Below, in pieces: positions 34,511 through 42,646 of a DNA stretch of 64,000 nt. The stretch covers positions 86,229-150,228 of the forward strand of contig JAEYWX010000022.1 of the NCBI GenBank assembly GCA_023428755.1. The letters run 5' to 3'. This DNA comes from Bacteroidota bacterium (GTDB lineage Bacteria > Bacteroidota > Bacteroidia > Chitinophagales > Chitinophagaceae). Within the stretch, counting starts at the first letter, position 1. Every line of letters starts with the position of its first letter. Under the pieces are notes generated by a model. That model made no database searches and had not been told where the DNA came from. It saw only the letters and a program-made list of their open reading frames with translations. The position numbers and the translations under genes are program-made.

Positions 34511-37500
34511 TTATTTCTCAAAATCTCTAACATAGGAGAAACTGATACCGGCACGGTTACCGCTTCTCCATTGTACATCGTACACGCTGCGGTAAAAACC
34601 AATTAAACGAAGTTTACCATCGGGCGTAATCAACCACTCCAAGGTAAAATCGGGAGTCAGTTGGTTGTTGTTTTGTATAGGGCCTGCCTGTCCGGTGTTT
34701 ACCAATACTGAGCCGCCAGCTTTCAGTAATAACTTTCCATTTAACAAACGGCGGGTAATGCCGAAACGGCCGGTTCCCTGGAAACCCTGCGTTTGTGCCT
34801 GCGAACCGGAGATAAGACCCGGCGTAAAGGTTACATACGGATCAAGATTCAATTTGTTGATGCCGGGAATATTCCGCAGTGCAACACCCAGCCCTGCCTG
34901 TACCTGCTGTGCAATAAATTCTGAGATAGTACCAGCAGCAGATGTAATTACGCTGCTGCCAATATTTGCTGCTGAATTGGATGAGCCGGAGCCACTCGGT
35001 AAAAACTGTTCGAAGAACAGGAGAGAGAATACCTGGTTATTCAATTCATTGGGGTTCGAACGTATACGCTCCAACCCACTTTTTGTGATCGGATTGTTTA
35101 AACAAGGATGCCCGGGGGGTAACTCTAACCGGAAGTTAATTACCGGATTGTTCAATGTTCCATATAAGTTGCCAATTACCGTTATTGTACTACGTGGGTT
35201 ACTGCTGCAACCTTGCGCCAGATCTTCCGGTAAGGCGATATCTTCCACCTCATACTTCGCATCAATATTAATTCTTGCATCGTACGGATCGCCATTCCAT
35301 TCTACATAACCACTGTTGATGAGGAAGCGTTTTTTGATAAGTTTTTCCCAATTGAATGTATATTGTCCTTTGGTAATATTGAACCTGCCTGCCATACTTG
35401 TACCGGTTCGTGTACTTACAATAATATTCAGGTTGCCCGATCCCTGTCCCTGTATTACATCATTGGTAACATCATCCAAAATCAAATCAATTTTTGCAAG
35501 TGGATTGGCAATTACATCCAGATCAACCAGCATGTGTGATGTTTCTTTTACATTCGATTCCACCTTCATTTCTTTTCCGTATTTGCGGAACACAATAAAA
35601 TCGGCAGTGCCGGTTACTCTGGTATCAGATGTTGGTAGAAACAAATGCGAACTGTCGGTTGGTTCTGCACGCAACTTCAACACCATATCATTTACAGGTC
35701 CTCGTATAGAGCCGCTTGCGTCGGCCACTACGTTTCCATAAAACAGGTCGTTGTCTTTTTTGGTTGTGTTTAGTACCTGGAAACCACGTGCAGGATTATT
35801 TGCGTGAAACTCCATGTTGAAACGCATGTTATCAAAAAACTGGTGGAACAATCTTCCCGAAAAAGTAGCAGTTCGTTTAGCCGTATCCGTAAGCATAATC
35901 TGTCCAAAATCGATCTCACCTTTTTTAAAGGCTATTACCGTTCCTTCGTTCATGGAATAACGGCACTTGGTATAATCGAGCACAAAGGAGGTGTTGCTGA
36001 GTTTTACATTGCCGATCAGGTCAGGTTTTGTAGCATCGCCTGTGATTTGGATGAGGCCTGTTGCAACACCTTTCATATCGGTCATTATGATGGACAGATA
36101 TTTTTCAAGAATACTAAGCTTGAGGTATTTCGCATCAACTGTTTGATTGATCACTGGTTTGGCCGAATCTTTCAGATTGATTTTTCCTTTGCTTGAAAAT
36201 TCGTAGAGGGGGTTGTCGGAAATGATCTCTGTATTGATATCGCCGGTTACAGCACTATAGTTTCCATTGATTTTTACAAGTCCGATTGAATCGTTGTTAA
36301 AACGGAAACGTTCCGCTTTTAAGTCAGCATCAGCCTGTATTTTTCCAAAGGGATTGATAATATCAACCGTTCCTGTAACCTGACCTTCCAATCGTGGATC
36401 TTTCAGGAAATAGGGAAGAATATCGCCCATCTGCACATTATTCAGTTCCACAACAAAATCTTCGTAGTTTCCAATGGGAGAAAGTTTTGTGTAGGCAATT
36501 ATACTTTCGTTGCCGGAAGTTAACTTGAAATTCTCTGAATGGATCACCTTCTTACCAATAAACAGATCGCTGTTATCTTCAATGGTCCATATTTTATCAT
36601 TGATCACTAAGGTTGATGGTTGAAAAACAATACCAACCCCTTCTTTTTTTGTACTGATCCTTGCATTGATATTTGCATCTTTTAGCGTTTGCGATGCTCG
36701 TGTGCGGATGTTTACTGAACCGGTGTCGTTGGCTGCAATTATTTTAAAACTTGTTTGTGGTAAACTGATACTGTCGTTCAGTTTTACTTCCAGCATGCCA
36801 CCATCAACATTCAGTTTTTCATAATCCCCTTTGGCAATAATGTTTGCATCATTGAACCCGATATTATTATATTGAAAGAAGGGCACATTTGTATTTACAT
36901 TAAACCTGCTTTCGTTGGTACTGATGCTGCCAATAATGGTACTGTTGTCAAAGCCTTTAACCGGTATTTCAAGAATGTCAACAAACTCTGCAATATTTCT
37001 TGTAGCGATACTGAAAGTAAAATTCTGATTCTTTACAATTTTAGTAGGCCCCTGGATGTAAGTTGGAAAATACTTATGTAGAAAGGAGAGTGTGGTATTG
37101 GGTAAGTCAAGGATATTGAAATCGCCACGGATCGATGCTTCTGCTTCATTGCTGCTGACGGTTAAAAGTTTTTTTCCTTCTGCATAAGCAGAAGATAAGG
37201 TTAAATAGTCGAATGATAGTGTGTCGCCATCTTTTGTTAATACTGCATTTTGTAAATTGGCTGTACCTAAAAACTCATCAATGGTTTTTCCCTTGAAATC
37301 AAGAACGGCAAATGTTTTTAAACTGATGTTTTTATTCAGCAGTCCCAGTTCTTTGAAATTGATTTTATAAATATCGCCGGTTACTTTGTACACCGGTGTG
37401 TCTGTATTTAAATTCACGAGACCCGTAAGGTTCACAATAAGGTTGCTGTCGTTTGCTACAAACGATCCATCAAATTTTCGTTTTTCATAAATTCCTTTGG

Positions 37501-39238
37501 CAATAATATTCCGATAGGTATATCCATTGAGATAGATGGCCTGTATGTTTCCATCTACTTCTGCAAACAATGTTTTGGGGTTAAAGCCTCTGCCTTTCAA
37601 TGAACCATCCATTACAATTGTACCCAACAATGGGTCTTTTAAAAATGTACCTAAGGCAAAGCCACTTGTTTTAATTTTTCCTGAATAGATGGGTGCACTT
37701 CCATCGGGTAACTTCAGGTTAATATCGGTAACAAGTGTTCCCAGATTTGTTTCAAGTGTGCCGTACGTAACAAAGTCTTTAAAGAAGCCGGTATAATTGC
37801 CGGTAAATTTGAAATAACTGAGTTGTGAAATAGCTGGATAGGTTACTTTTCGCAGATCAGGATAAATGGCTACCGCATCCGCATAAGATGTTTGCAAACG
37901 GTTTGCTTTCAGATCGAGGAATGTGCTGTTAATATCGGGCAATCCATCTAAGGTGAAACTTCCATCAAGTACCGTTTGCTTCAGCGTTGTAATAACAACA
38001 TCTGTTCCTTTTAAGTGATCAACTGTACCTCTTACTTTTCCTTTGATGGTAATACGATCATTCCAGTCTTTTAATTCGGGAGCAAAAAAAGCAATATCGT
38101 CGCTGTGCAATTCACTGTCTTCAAATGTTCCATCCATCCGGACATGGGTAATAAACTCGCTCATGTCGTGACCAAACTGTTCATAGCGCAAAGCGAAATA
38201 ATTTTGCAGCTTGCTTTTGTTTGTTCGTGCCAGGAGATTATTGAATTCCATTGCTGTTGAATGGAACGATAAATCGGCATCTAGTTCTTTTACTTCAAAC
38301 CCGCTTCGTTCTTTTGCTTTTAATTGAACTTTCGCACTCAACGTATCTCTGATAAATGAAAGATTGTTGAATGTGCCGGTAATGTTTTTGAAATGTACAT
38401 GAGCCCCGTCGAAATAGGGCAGTGGTGCCCGTTGTGTGTAGTTATCACTTTTTAATTCTGCCTCTTCCAGTTTTACATGGTTGGCAGTAATGCGCCATCC
38501 CGATTGGGTGAGCACTTCTTCAACATCGTCGGTATGGTAAGCACTGTCGGGCTTGGGATCTCGTTTGGGCCTGTTGCCAATATAATTTGAAATAAAAAAG
38601 GATGGTGCTACAATATCGAGCTTTGATATATCGATCACCTGATTCGGCAGATCAAATGTTTTGAAGTTCAGCGTTAGCGATTGAAGACTTCCCTGCATGG
38701 TTTGTCCCCGCCATTCATCTTTCTGCACCAGTCGGATCTGGCTTAGTTCAATATCCTTCAGCTTCAGGTTGGTTTGCTGTTTAGTAGTGTCTTTGATGGT
38801 GGAGGAAGGCGATGAAAAATAATCAACCAGGAATTGATAATTCCATACACTATCGCTGCGGTGGAGATAGATGTTTGTTTGCTCCAGCGATATGTAGCTC
38901 AGGTTAATTTCATCTTTCAGGAAAAACCAATCGTTCACATTTGCTCCGGCCCTGCCAATGTAGGCAAGGGTATCTTTGTTGCGATCTTTTACCAATACAC
39001 CTTCGAGCAATACTTTATTGAAAAGCGAAAACTCAACATGTTTTACGGTTACTTCCGTCTTTAATTCGTTCGAAAGCCAGTTGGCTGCTTTTTTAGTGAG
39101 CCAGTTTTGCACGGGAGTTAATTGAATAAGAAACCATACCGTGATCAACAGCAGCAGGAGGACTAAGAGAATGCGGGATAGTATTTTAAGTACTTTTCGT
39201 GCCAAGGTATTTGTGTTGTAAAAATAACCATTCGGCAT
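34511..39238 (-). CDS. tamB: TamB-family translocation/assembly module protein (DUF490)
   Basis: A very long AsmA/TamB-like protein of 1575 residues that in Gram-negative bacteria spans the periplasm, assists outer-membrane protein assembly and is implicated in phospholipid transport. A single N-terminal membrane anchor (ILLVLLLLLITVWFLIQL, about residues 21-38) is followed by the typical QNWLTKKAANWLSNELKTEV start. A long repetitive beta-rich region and a C-terminal DUF490 domain (FNITKGQYTFNWEKLIKKRF, NPVINFRLELPPG) follow. Only one methionine is usable as a start, ATG 39238. It is a single gene between ribBA (convergent) and the bestrophin gene, which lies upstream on the same strand. Bacteroidota homologues usually lack an adjacent TamA, as here. 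Confidence 0.88.
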   Translation of the reverse strand: MPNGYFYNTNTLARKVLKILSRILLVLLLLLITVWFLIQLTPVQNWLTKKAANWLSNELKTEVTVKHVEFSLFNKVLLEGVLVKDRNKDTLAYIGRAGANVNDWFFLKDEINLSYISLEQTNIYLHRSDSVWNYQFLVDYFSSPSSTIKDTTKQQTNLKLKDIELSQIRLVQKDEWRGQTMQGSLQSLTLNFKTFDLPNQVIDISKLDIVAPSFFISNYIGNRPKRDPKPDSAYHTDDVEEVLTQSGWRITANHVKLEEAELKSDNYTQRAPLPYFDGAHVHFKNITGTFNNLSFIRDTLSAKVQLKAKERSGFEVKELDADLSFHSTAMEFNNLLARTNKSKLQNYFALRYEQFGHDMSEFITHVRMDGTFEDSELHSDDIAFFAPELKDWNDRITIKGKVRGTVDHLKGTDVVITTLKQTVLDGSFTLDGLPDINSTFLDLKANRLQTSYADAVAIYPDLRKVTYPAISQLSYFKFTGNYTGFFKDFVTYGTLETNLGTLVTDINLKLPDGSAPIYSGKIKTSGFALGTFLKDPLLGTIVMDGSLKGRGFNPKTLFAEVDGNIQAIYLNGYTYRNIIAKGIYEKRKFDGSFVANDSNLIVNLTGLVNLNTDTPVYKVTGDIYKINFKELGLLNKNISLKTFAVLDFKGKTIDEFLGTANLQNAVLTKDGDTLSFDYLTLSSAYAEGKKLLTVSSNEAEASIRGDFNILDLPNTTLSFLHKYFPTYIQGPTKIVKNQNFTFSIATRNIAEFVDILEIPVKGFDNSTIIGSISTNESRFNVNTNVPFFQYNNIGFNDANIIAKGDYEKLNVDGGMLEVKLNDSISLPQTSFKIIAANDTGSVNIRTRASQTLKDANINARISTKKEGVGIVFQPSTLVINDKIWTIEDNSDLFIGKKVIHSENFKLTSGNESIIAYTKLSPIGNYEDFVVELNNVQMGDILPYFLKDPRLEGQVTGTVDIINPFGKIQADADLKAERFRFNNDSIGLVKINGNYSAVTGDINTEIISDNPLYEFSSKGKINLKDSAKPVINQTVDAKYLKLSILEKYLSIIMTDMKGVATGLIQITGDATKPDLIGNVKLSNTSFVLDYTKCRYSMNEGTVIAFKKGEIDFGQIMLTDTAKRTATFSGRLFHQFFDNMRFNMEFHANNPARGFQVLNTTKKDNDLFYGNVVADASGSIRGPVNDMVLKLRAEPTDSSHLFLPTSDTRVTGTADFIVFRKYGKEMKVESNVKETSHMLVDLDVIANPLAKIDLILDDVTNDVIQGQGSGNLNIIVSTRTGTSMAGRFNITKGQYTFNWEKLIKKRFLINSGYVEWNGDPYDARINIDAKYEVEDIALPEDLAQGCSSNPRSTITVIGNLYGTLNNPVINFRLELPPGHPCLNNPITKSGLERIRSNPNELNNQVFSLLFFEQFLPSGSGSSNSAANIGSSVITSAAGTISEFIAQQVQAGLGVALRNIPGINKLNLDPYVTFTPGLISGSQAQTQGFQGTGRFGITRRLLNGKLLLKAGGSVLVNTGQAGPIQNNNQLTPDFTLEWLITPDGKLRLIGFYRSVYDVQWRSGNRAGISFSYVRDFEK

Positions 39239-39325
39239 CTATCAGCCAATTCAATGCCAGTCTTAACAAAACAAAAAGACAAAGCAGACAATCAAATCGG
39301 TTCTATTGTCAACCATCTAACCCCG

Positions 39326-40213
39326 TTAGTGAAGAATTTCCTGCACGTGTTTTTTGATATTGGATGCTATCTTTTCCATGGGCAAATCGTTGGCATCGGA
39401 ACCAAACGGATCTTCAATTTCTTCGGCCACCAGTTCAAGACTGGCCAATACATAAAACACAAAGGTTACCACCGGAATAACATAGTAACCCATACTGAAA
39501 ACATAGCCGAAGGGCAGCGTCATCACATAAATGAAGATGAACTTCTTAATAAATACACTGTAGGAAAAAGGGATGGGTGTGTTTTTGATCCGCTCACAGG
39601 CACCACATATATCGGTGAAGGATTTTAATTCTTCATTCAGGATGATCAATTCATCGCCGGTGATTTTTCCCTGTTGGTGCAAATGATACACCCGGTTGAA
39701 CAATTGAGCTGCCACCTGGTTGGGAATATGTTTGCCTTGGTCAATTTTTGCAAGAATGTGCCCATGATCGTCCAGGTCGAATAACGCCAGTTTGGTTGAT
39801 TCCTGCTGGAGATGGTTCTTTAAGCTGAATGCATAAAACGGAATACTGGTGCTGAAAAAAGTACGGTTGTTCTTATCATCTTCTTTTAAAATAGCTGAAA
39901 GTTTAATGGCCAGGTTACGGCTGTTATTTACCAAGGCACCCCACAGTTTGCGGCCTTCCCACCAACGGTCATAGGCCGTGTTGGTACGAAATACAAGTAA
40001 CATCGAAATCGCAAAACCCATGAGGCTGTGCATGAGTGGAATGTTTTTTACATGGCTGTTATCGGACAGCTTTAGTACTTCCTGTTCCAGCACTGCAATA
40101 AAAGCAGAATAAGCAGCAATGCCAATCAGCAGCGGCATCAGCTGGCGAATTGTATCCGACTTGTGTAACCGGAATATAAACGTGAACCACTCTTTCGGAT
40201 TATACTTGATCAT
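39326..40213 (-). CDS. Bestrophin-family (UPF0187) anion channel
   Basis: Bacterial bestrophin homologue of 295 residues, predicted to form a pentameric ion channel in the inner membrane; bacterial members conduct anions or, in Klebsiella, cations. The family signature FRTNTAYDRWWEGRKLWG lies near residue 78. Hydrophobic helices include the segments around MPLLIGIAAYSAFIAV and FIYVMTLPFGYVFSMGYYVIPVVTFVF. The end, LELVAEEIEDPFGSDANDLP, contains the acidic cluster that in animals binds calcium; in bacteria it is a conserved neck region. It is flanked on the same strand by the small porin (upstream) and the tamB-like gene (downstream). Confidence 0.92.
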   Translation of the reverse strand: MIKYNPKEWFTFIFRLHKSDTIRQLMPLLIGIAAYSAFIAVLEQEVLKLSDNSHVKNIPLMHSLMGFAISMLLVFRTNTAYDRWWEGRKLWGALVNNSRNLAIKLSAILKEDDKNNRTFFSTSIPFYAFSLKNHLQQESTKLALFDLDDHGHILAKIDQGKHIPNQVAAQLFNRVYHLHQQGKITGDELIILNEELKSFTDICGACERIKNTPIPFSYSVFIKKFIFIYVMTLPFGYVFSMGYYVIPVVTFVFYVLASLELVAEEIEDPFGSDANDLPMEKIASNIKKHVQEILH

Positions 40214-40250
40214 ACATCAACTTGTAGTTAAACGGTAGGGCGCAAATGTC

Positions 40251-40889
40251 TTATTTTTTTCTGCCAAACCAATAACCTACGCCGGCACTGATGGTATGGA
40301 AGCGAATACTTGGGCCGCCATCTCTGTTCATCATATTGCTGAGGCCAAGGGCATAATCAACGATCACACGTAAACCGTTGGTTGTTTCGTAACCCAAACC
40401 AGTGTGCCAACTGGCATCAAATTGTCCGTAATCCTGGAAACCATATTTCAGTTTTCCTTTGATGGGAGTACCATTCTGATCTTGTTTTACCTGGTTGCCC
40501 CGTAAACCAAAACCAAGCGAGGGGCCAAGCATGAGAAACATGGTATTTTCTTTTTTATCGGGATGTTTGAAATCAATTTGTACAACTGGCATCACACGCA
40601 ACTGCAATTCTTTTACTTCGCTCAGTTCATTGGCAGGAAGCGTTGTTGCTTTCATGCCACGGAAACTGAAATCGATTTGTGGAGCAAAGAACAAACGGTT
40701 ATCAAAAGGGATTTTCATCATTACACCGGCATAGCCGCCATGCGTCCCCTCTGTGTTGGCAGCTGTATAGTTTGTAAGGGAATAGTTATATCCGCCTTTA
40801 ATGCCATAGTCGATTTTTCCGAGTGTTTGTGAGGTTGCTGAAAGGGTAAGCAGGGTACATGCTGTAAGCAGCAGAAAAAATGATTTCAT
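40251..40889 (-). CDS. Small outer-membrane beta-barrel (porin/PorT-like) protein
   Basis: A 212-residue exported protein with a signal peptide (MKSFFLLLTACTLLTLSATSQ) and an eight-strand barrel pattern: alternating hydrophobic strands such as YGIKGGYNYSL, HGGYAGVMMKIPF, FFAPQIDFSFRG and FHTISAGVGYWFG. This is the OMP_b-brl_2 type common in Bacteroidota; PorT of the type IX secretion system has the same fold but is not specifically indicated. It lies 33 bases downstream of the aminotransferase-like gene and 37 bases upstream of the bestrophin gene, so these minus-strand genes may be co-transcribed. The function is unknown beyond an outer-membrane location. Confidence 0.82.
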   Translation of the reverse strand: MKSFFLLLTACTLLTLSATSQTLGKIDYGIKGGYNYSLTNYTAANTEGTHGGYAGVMMKIPFDNRLFFAPQIDFSFRGMKATTLPANELSEVKELQLRVMPVVQIDFKHPDKKENTMFLMLGPSLGFGLRGNQVKQDQNGTPIKGKLKYGFQDYGQFDASWHTGLGYETTNGLRVIVDYALGLSNMMNRDGGPSIRFHTISAGVGYWFGRKK

Positions 40890-40922
40890 CTGTTTGTATT
40901 GTTTTAGTGATTGTCGATGTGT

Positions 40923-41960
40923 TTAAAACTGCTCAATCAATTGAGCCAGCTTTTCAAGATCGGATCTTAGATGAAGGGCATTCACAACGACTCTGTTTAC
41001 AGGATCGCTTTCAGGATGAGGATAGGAGAAGGAAGAGATAATTGTATTGTTTTGGAGCAGGTAAGGGGCGATCCCTTTTTTTGCCAGCACAAACACAGGC
41101 GTTCCTTCGTTGGCCACAAATGTATTGTTTGTTGTGAGCTTTTGCAAGTAATCTATGTTTTGAAGCAAAATTTCCCGTTGTTGCTGAAACAGATCCTGCG
41201 CATGCAACCATGCATATGCCAGGGATGGCATGAGCGGGGTGCTCGTTGCATAGTTCACATGCCGGCGAACAGCGCTTAGCCATTTCCGTGAGCCGCATAC
41301 CGCTCCACCGTTAATATGAAATGCTTTCGACAGGGAGAAGTTGAGCAGCAGTTCGATCGAAGAAGGGAGTTGCAACAAGGAGCGGATGCCTTCGCCTCTT
41401 TCTCCCAGCCAGCCGATGCCATGCGAATCATCAATGATCAAAGTAATGTTGAAGGTTGCCGGTGTTGATTGTAAGAAAGAAAAGTCATTAATATGGCCCG
41501 GCGTTGGATTGATGCTGTCGGCTACCAGGCCAAATTGAAATTCGTTGGCTGCAGCACGTTCGTTTAAAAAATCGGTCCAGCTTTGTTCGGCTGCTATCAA
41601 CTTTAATCCCGTTGCGGCCGTTGATGCAGGGTGGGTGGGGTGTTGATAATACACATTCATTTCTTCGGTAACTACTTCCACTGCTGTACGTGCCGATAAA
41701 AAACCTGATGAAAAACAAGCTGCTTCTTCTGTATGTGTAAAACCGGCCAGTTGCTCTTCCATGATCGCATACAGATCAAGAGCGGTATTGGAAATACGGG
41801 ACGATGGATACACTACTCCGTATTGATCAATTCCTTTTTTTACAAGATCAGTAAATGCCGGCAGCATACCCATTCCCAAATACGAGTACCCGGAAAAGAA
41901 CGCATATTCTTTTCCATCGATCATGGTGGTGCGGCCGGGTAGTTGCGAAAGGGTAATCAT
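40923..41960 (-). CDS. Alpha-oxoamine-synthase-like PLP enzyme (BioF/KBL family)
   Basis: Fold-type I PLP enzyme of the group that condenses an amino acid with an acyl-CoA or acyl-ACP (8-amino-7-oxononanoate synthase, 2-amino-3-ketobutyrate ligase, serine palmitoyltransferase). The Asp-x-His motif is LIIDDSHGIGWLGERGEGI, the PLP lysine is in NFSLSKAFHINGGAVCGS, and YSYLGM and RISNTALDLYAIMEEQLA match the substrate and cofactor segments. At 345 residues it is shorter than the usual 380-400, mainly at the N-terminus. No other biotin genes are nearby. It follows the DinB-fold gene by 5 bases. Candidate roles include lipid (sulfonolipid/sphingolipid-type) synthesis or amino-ketone formation, but the substrates are not determinable here. 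Confidence 0.85.
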   Translation of the reverse strand: MITLSQLPGRTTMIDGKEYAFFSGYSYLGMGMLPAFTDLVKKGIDQYGVVYPSSRISNTALDLYAIMEEQLAGFTHTEEAACFSSGFLSARTAVEVVTEEMNVYYQHPTHPASTAATGLKLIAAEQSWTDFLNERAAANEFQFGLVADSINPTPGHINDFSFLQSTPATFNITLIIDDSHGIGWLGERGEGIRSLLQLPSSIELLLNFSLSKAFHINGGAVCGSRKWLSAVRRHVNYATSTPLMPSLAYAWLHAQDLFQQQREILLQNIDYLQKLTTNNTFVANEGTPVFVLAKKGIAPYLLQNNTIISSFSYPHPESDPVNRVVVNALHLRSDLEKLAQLIEQF

Positions 41961-41965
41961 GAATC

Positions 41966-42490
41966 TTATTTCTTCATTTGTTCATTAAACTGATGTGAGC
42001 CGCCTTTCGGAATCGAAAGACTTTGCCATTCGTTGTTCCTGATCATGCGGCCCAGGTAAACGATTTGTCCTATATGATACGGGTAATGTGCCATTTGACG
42101 GTTGAGGGCATCGATCACCGTTAGTTCTTCGGTGCGGATAGTAATGGTTTTCGACAAATCATCTTCTGTAAGATTTTTTATTGCACTTAATACACAAGCC
42201 CAGCCATTTTCCCATTGCTGCAATAACTGTTCTTTGCTGAGATGCTGATCTTCAAATTCAGCATCCCGTTGGCGCCATTCTTTTTCACCGTCTTCGGTTA
42301 AAAAATTAGTGAAACGGCTCAGCATATTTCCCGCCATGTGTTGAATAATGATGGCGATGCTGTTACTGGCTTCGTTTGGTTGATAATGAAAGTCAGCTTC
42401 GTTCAGTTGAGCAAATGTTTTATCAGCCAGTTCTTTGTAAGAACTGAGTCGTTTGATGTAAGAGGAGAGAAAAGTTGCGGCGAGTGTCAT
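41966..42490 (-). CDS. DinB-fold protein of the DUF1572 type
   Basis: A 174-residue four-helix-bundle protein of the DinB/YfiT superfamily. The three-histidine metal site is recognisable: one His in IIQHMAGNML (about residue 50) and two in MAHYPYHIGQIVYLG (about 135-140). Related proteins are thiol-dependent transferases (bacillithiol, mycothiol) or have unknown functions. It starts with ATG 42490 and ends 5 bases before the aminotransferase-like gene, so the two are almost certainly co-transcribed. Upstream lies a gap filled with 7-base periodic repeats that separates it from the ggt gene. Confidence 0.82.
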   Translation of the reverse strand: MTLAATFLSSYIKRLSSYKELADKTFAQLNEADFHYQPNEASNSIAIIIQHMAGNMLSRFTNFLTEDGEKEWRQRDAEFEDQHLSKEQLLQQWENGWACVLSAIKNLTEDDLSKTITIRTEELTVIDALNRQMAHYPYHIGQIVYLGRMIRNNEWQSLSIPKGGSHQFNEQMKK

Positions 42491-42497
42491 GGGTTCA

Positions 42498-42532
42498 GTT
42501 ATGAGTTATTGGTTAAGAGTTATGTGTTGGCG
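42498..42532. repeat. Degenerate heptamer repeats, block 1
   Basis: Four or five in-phase 7-mers (GTTATGA, GTTATTG, GTTAAGA, GTTATGT, GTTGGCG) just upstream of the DUF1572 gene. Confidence 0.7.
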
Positions 42533-42559
42533 TGTTATTCTGAATGGTTCTTATTTGTT

Positions 42560-42643
42560 TTTTGCCTATTGTCTTTTGCTTATTGACAATTGACTATTGC
42601 CTGTTTTTTTCGTACTTCACACTTTGTACTTTCAACTTTCCAC
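42560..42643 (-). repeat. Twelve in-phase degenerate heptamers between ggt and DUF1572
   Basis: On the minus strand the 84 bases divide exactly into twelve 7-mers: GTGGAAA, GTTGAAA, GTACAAA, GTGTGAA, GTACGAA, AAAAACA, GGCAATA, GTCAATT, GTCAATA, AGCAAAA, GACAATA, GGCAAAA. The first five share GT at positions 1-2 and all are A-rich at positions 5-7. The block begins 3 bases after the ggt stop codon. Confidence 0.75.
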
Positions 42644-42646
42644 TTG

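Noticed and set aside
42491..42646. CRISPR-like array between DUF1572 and ggt
   Set aside because: The units are 7 bases and degenerate; there are no 25-40 base repeats with unique spacers and no cas genes.
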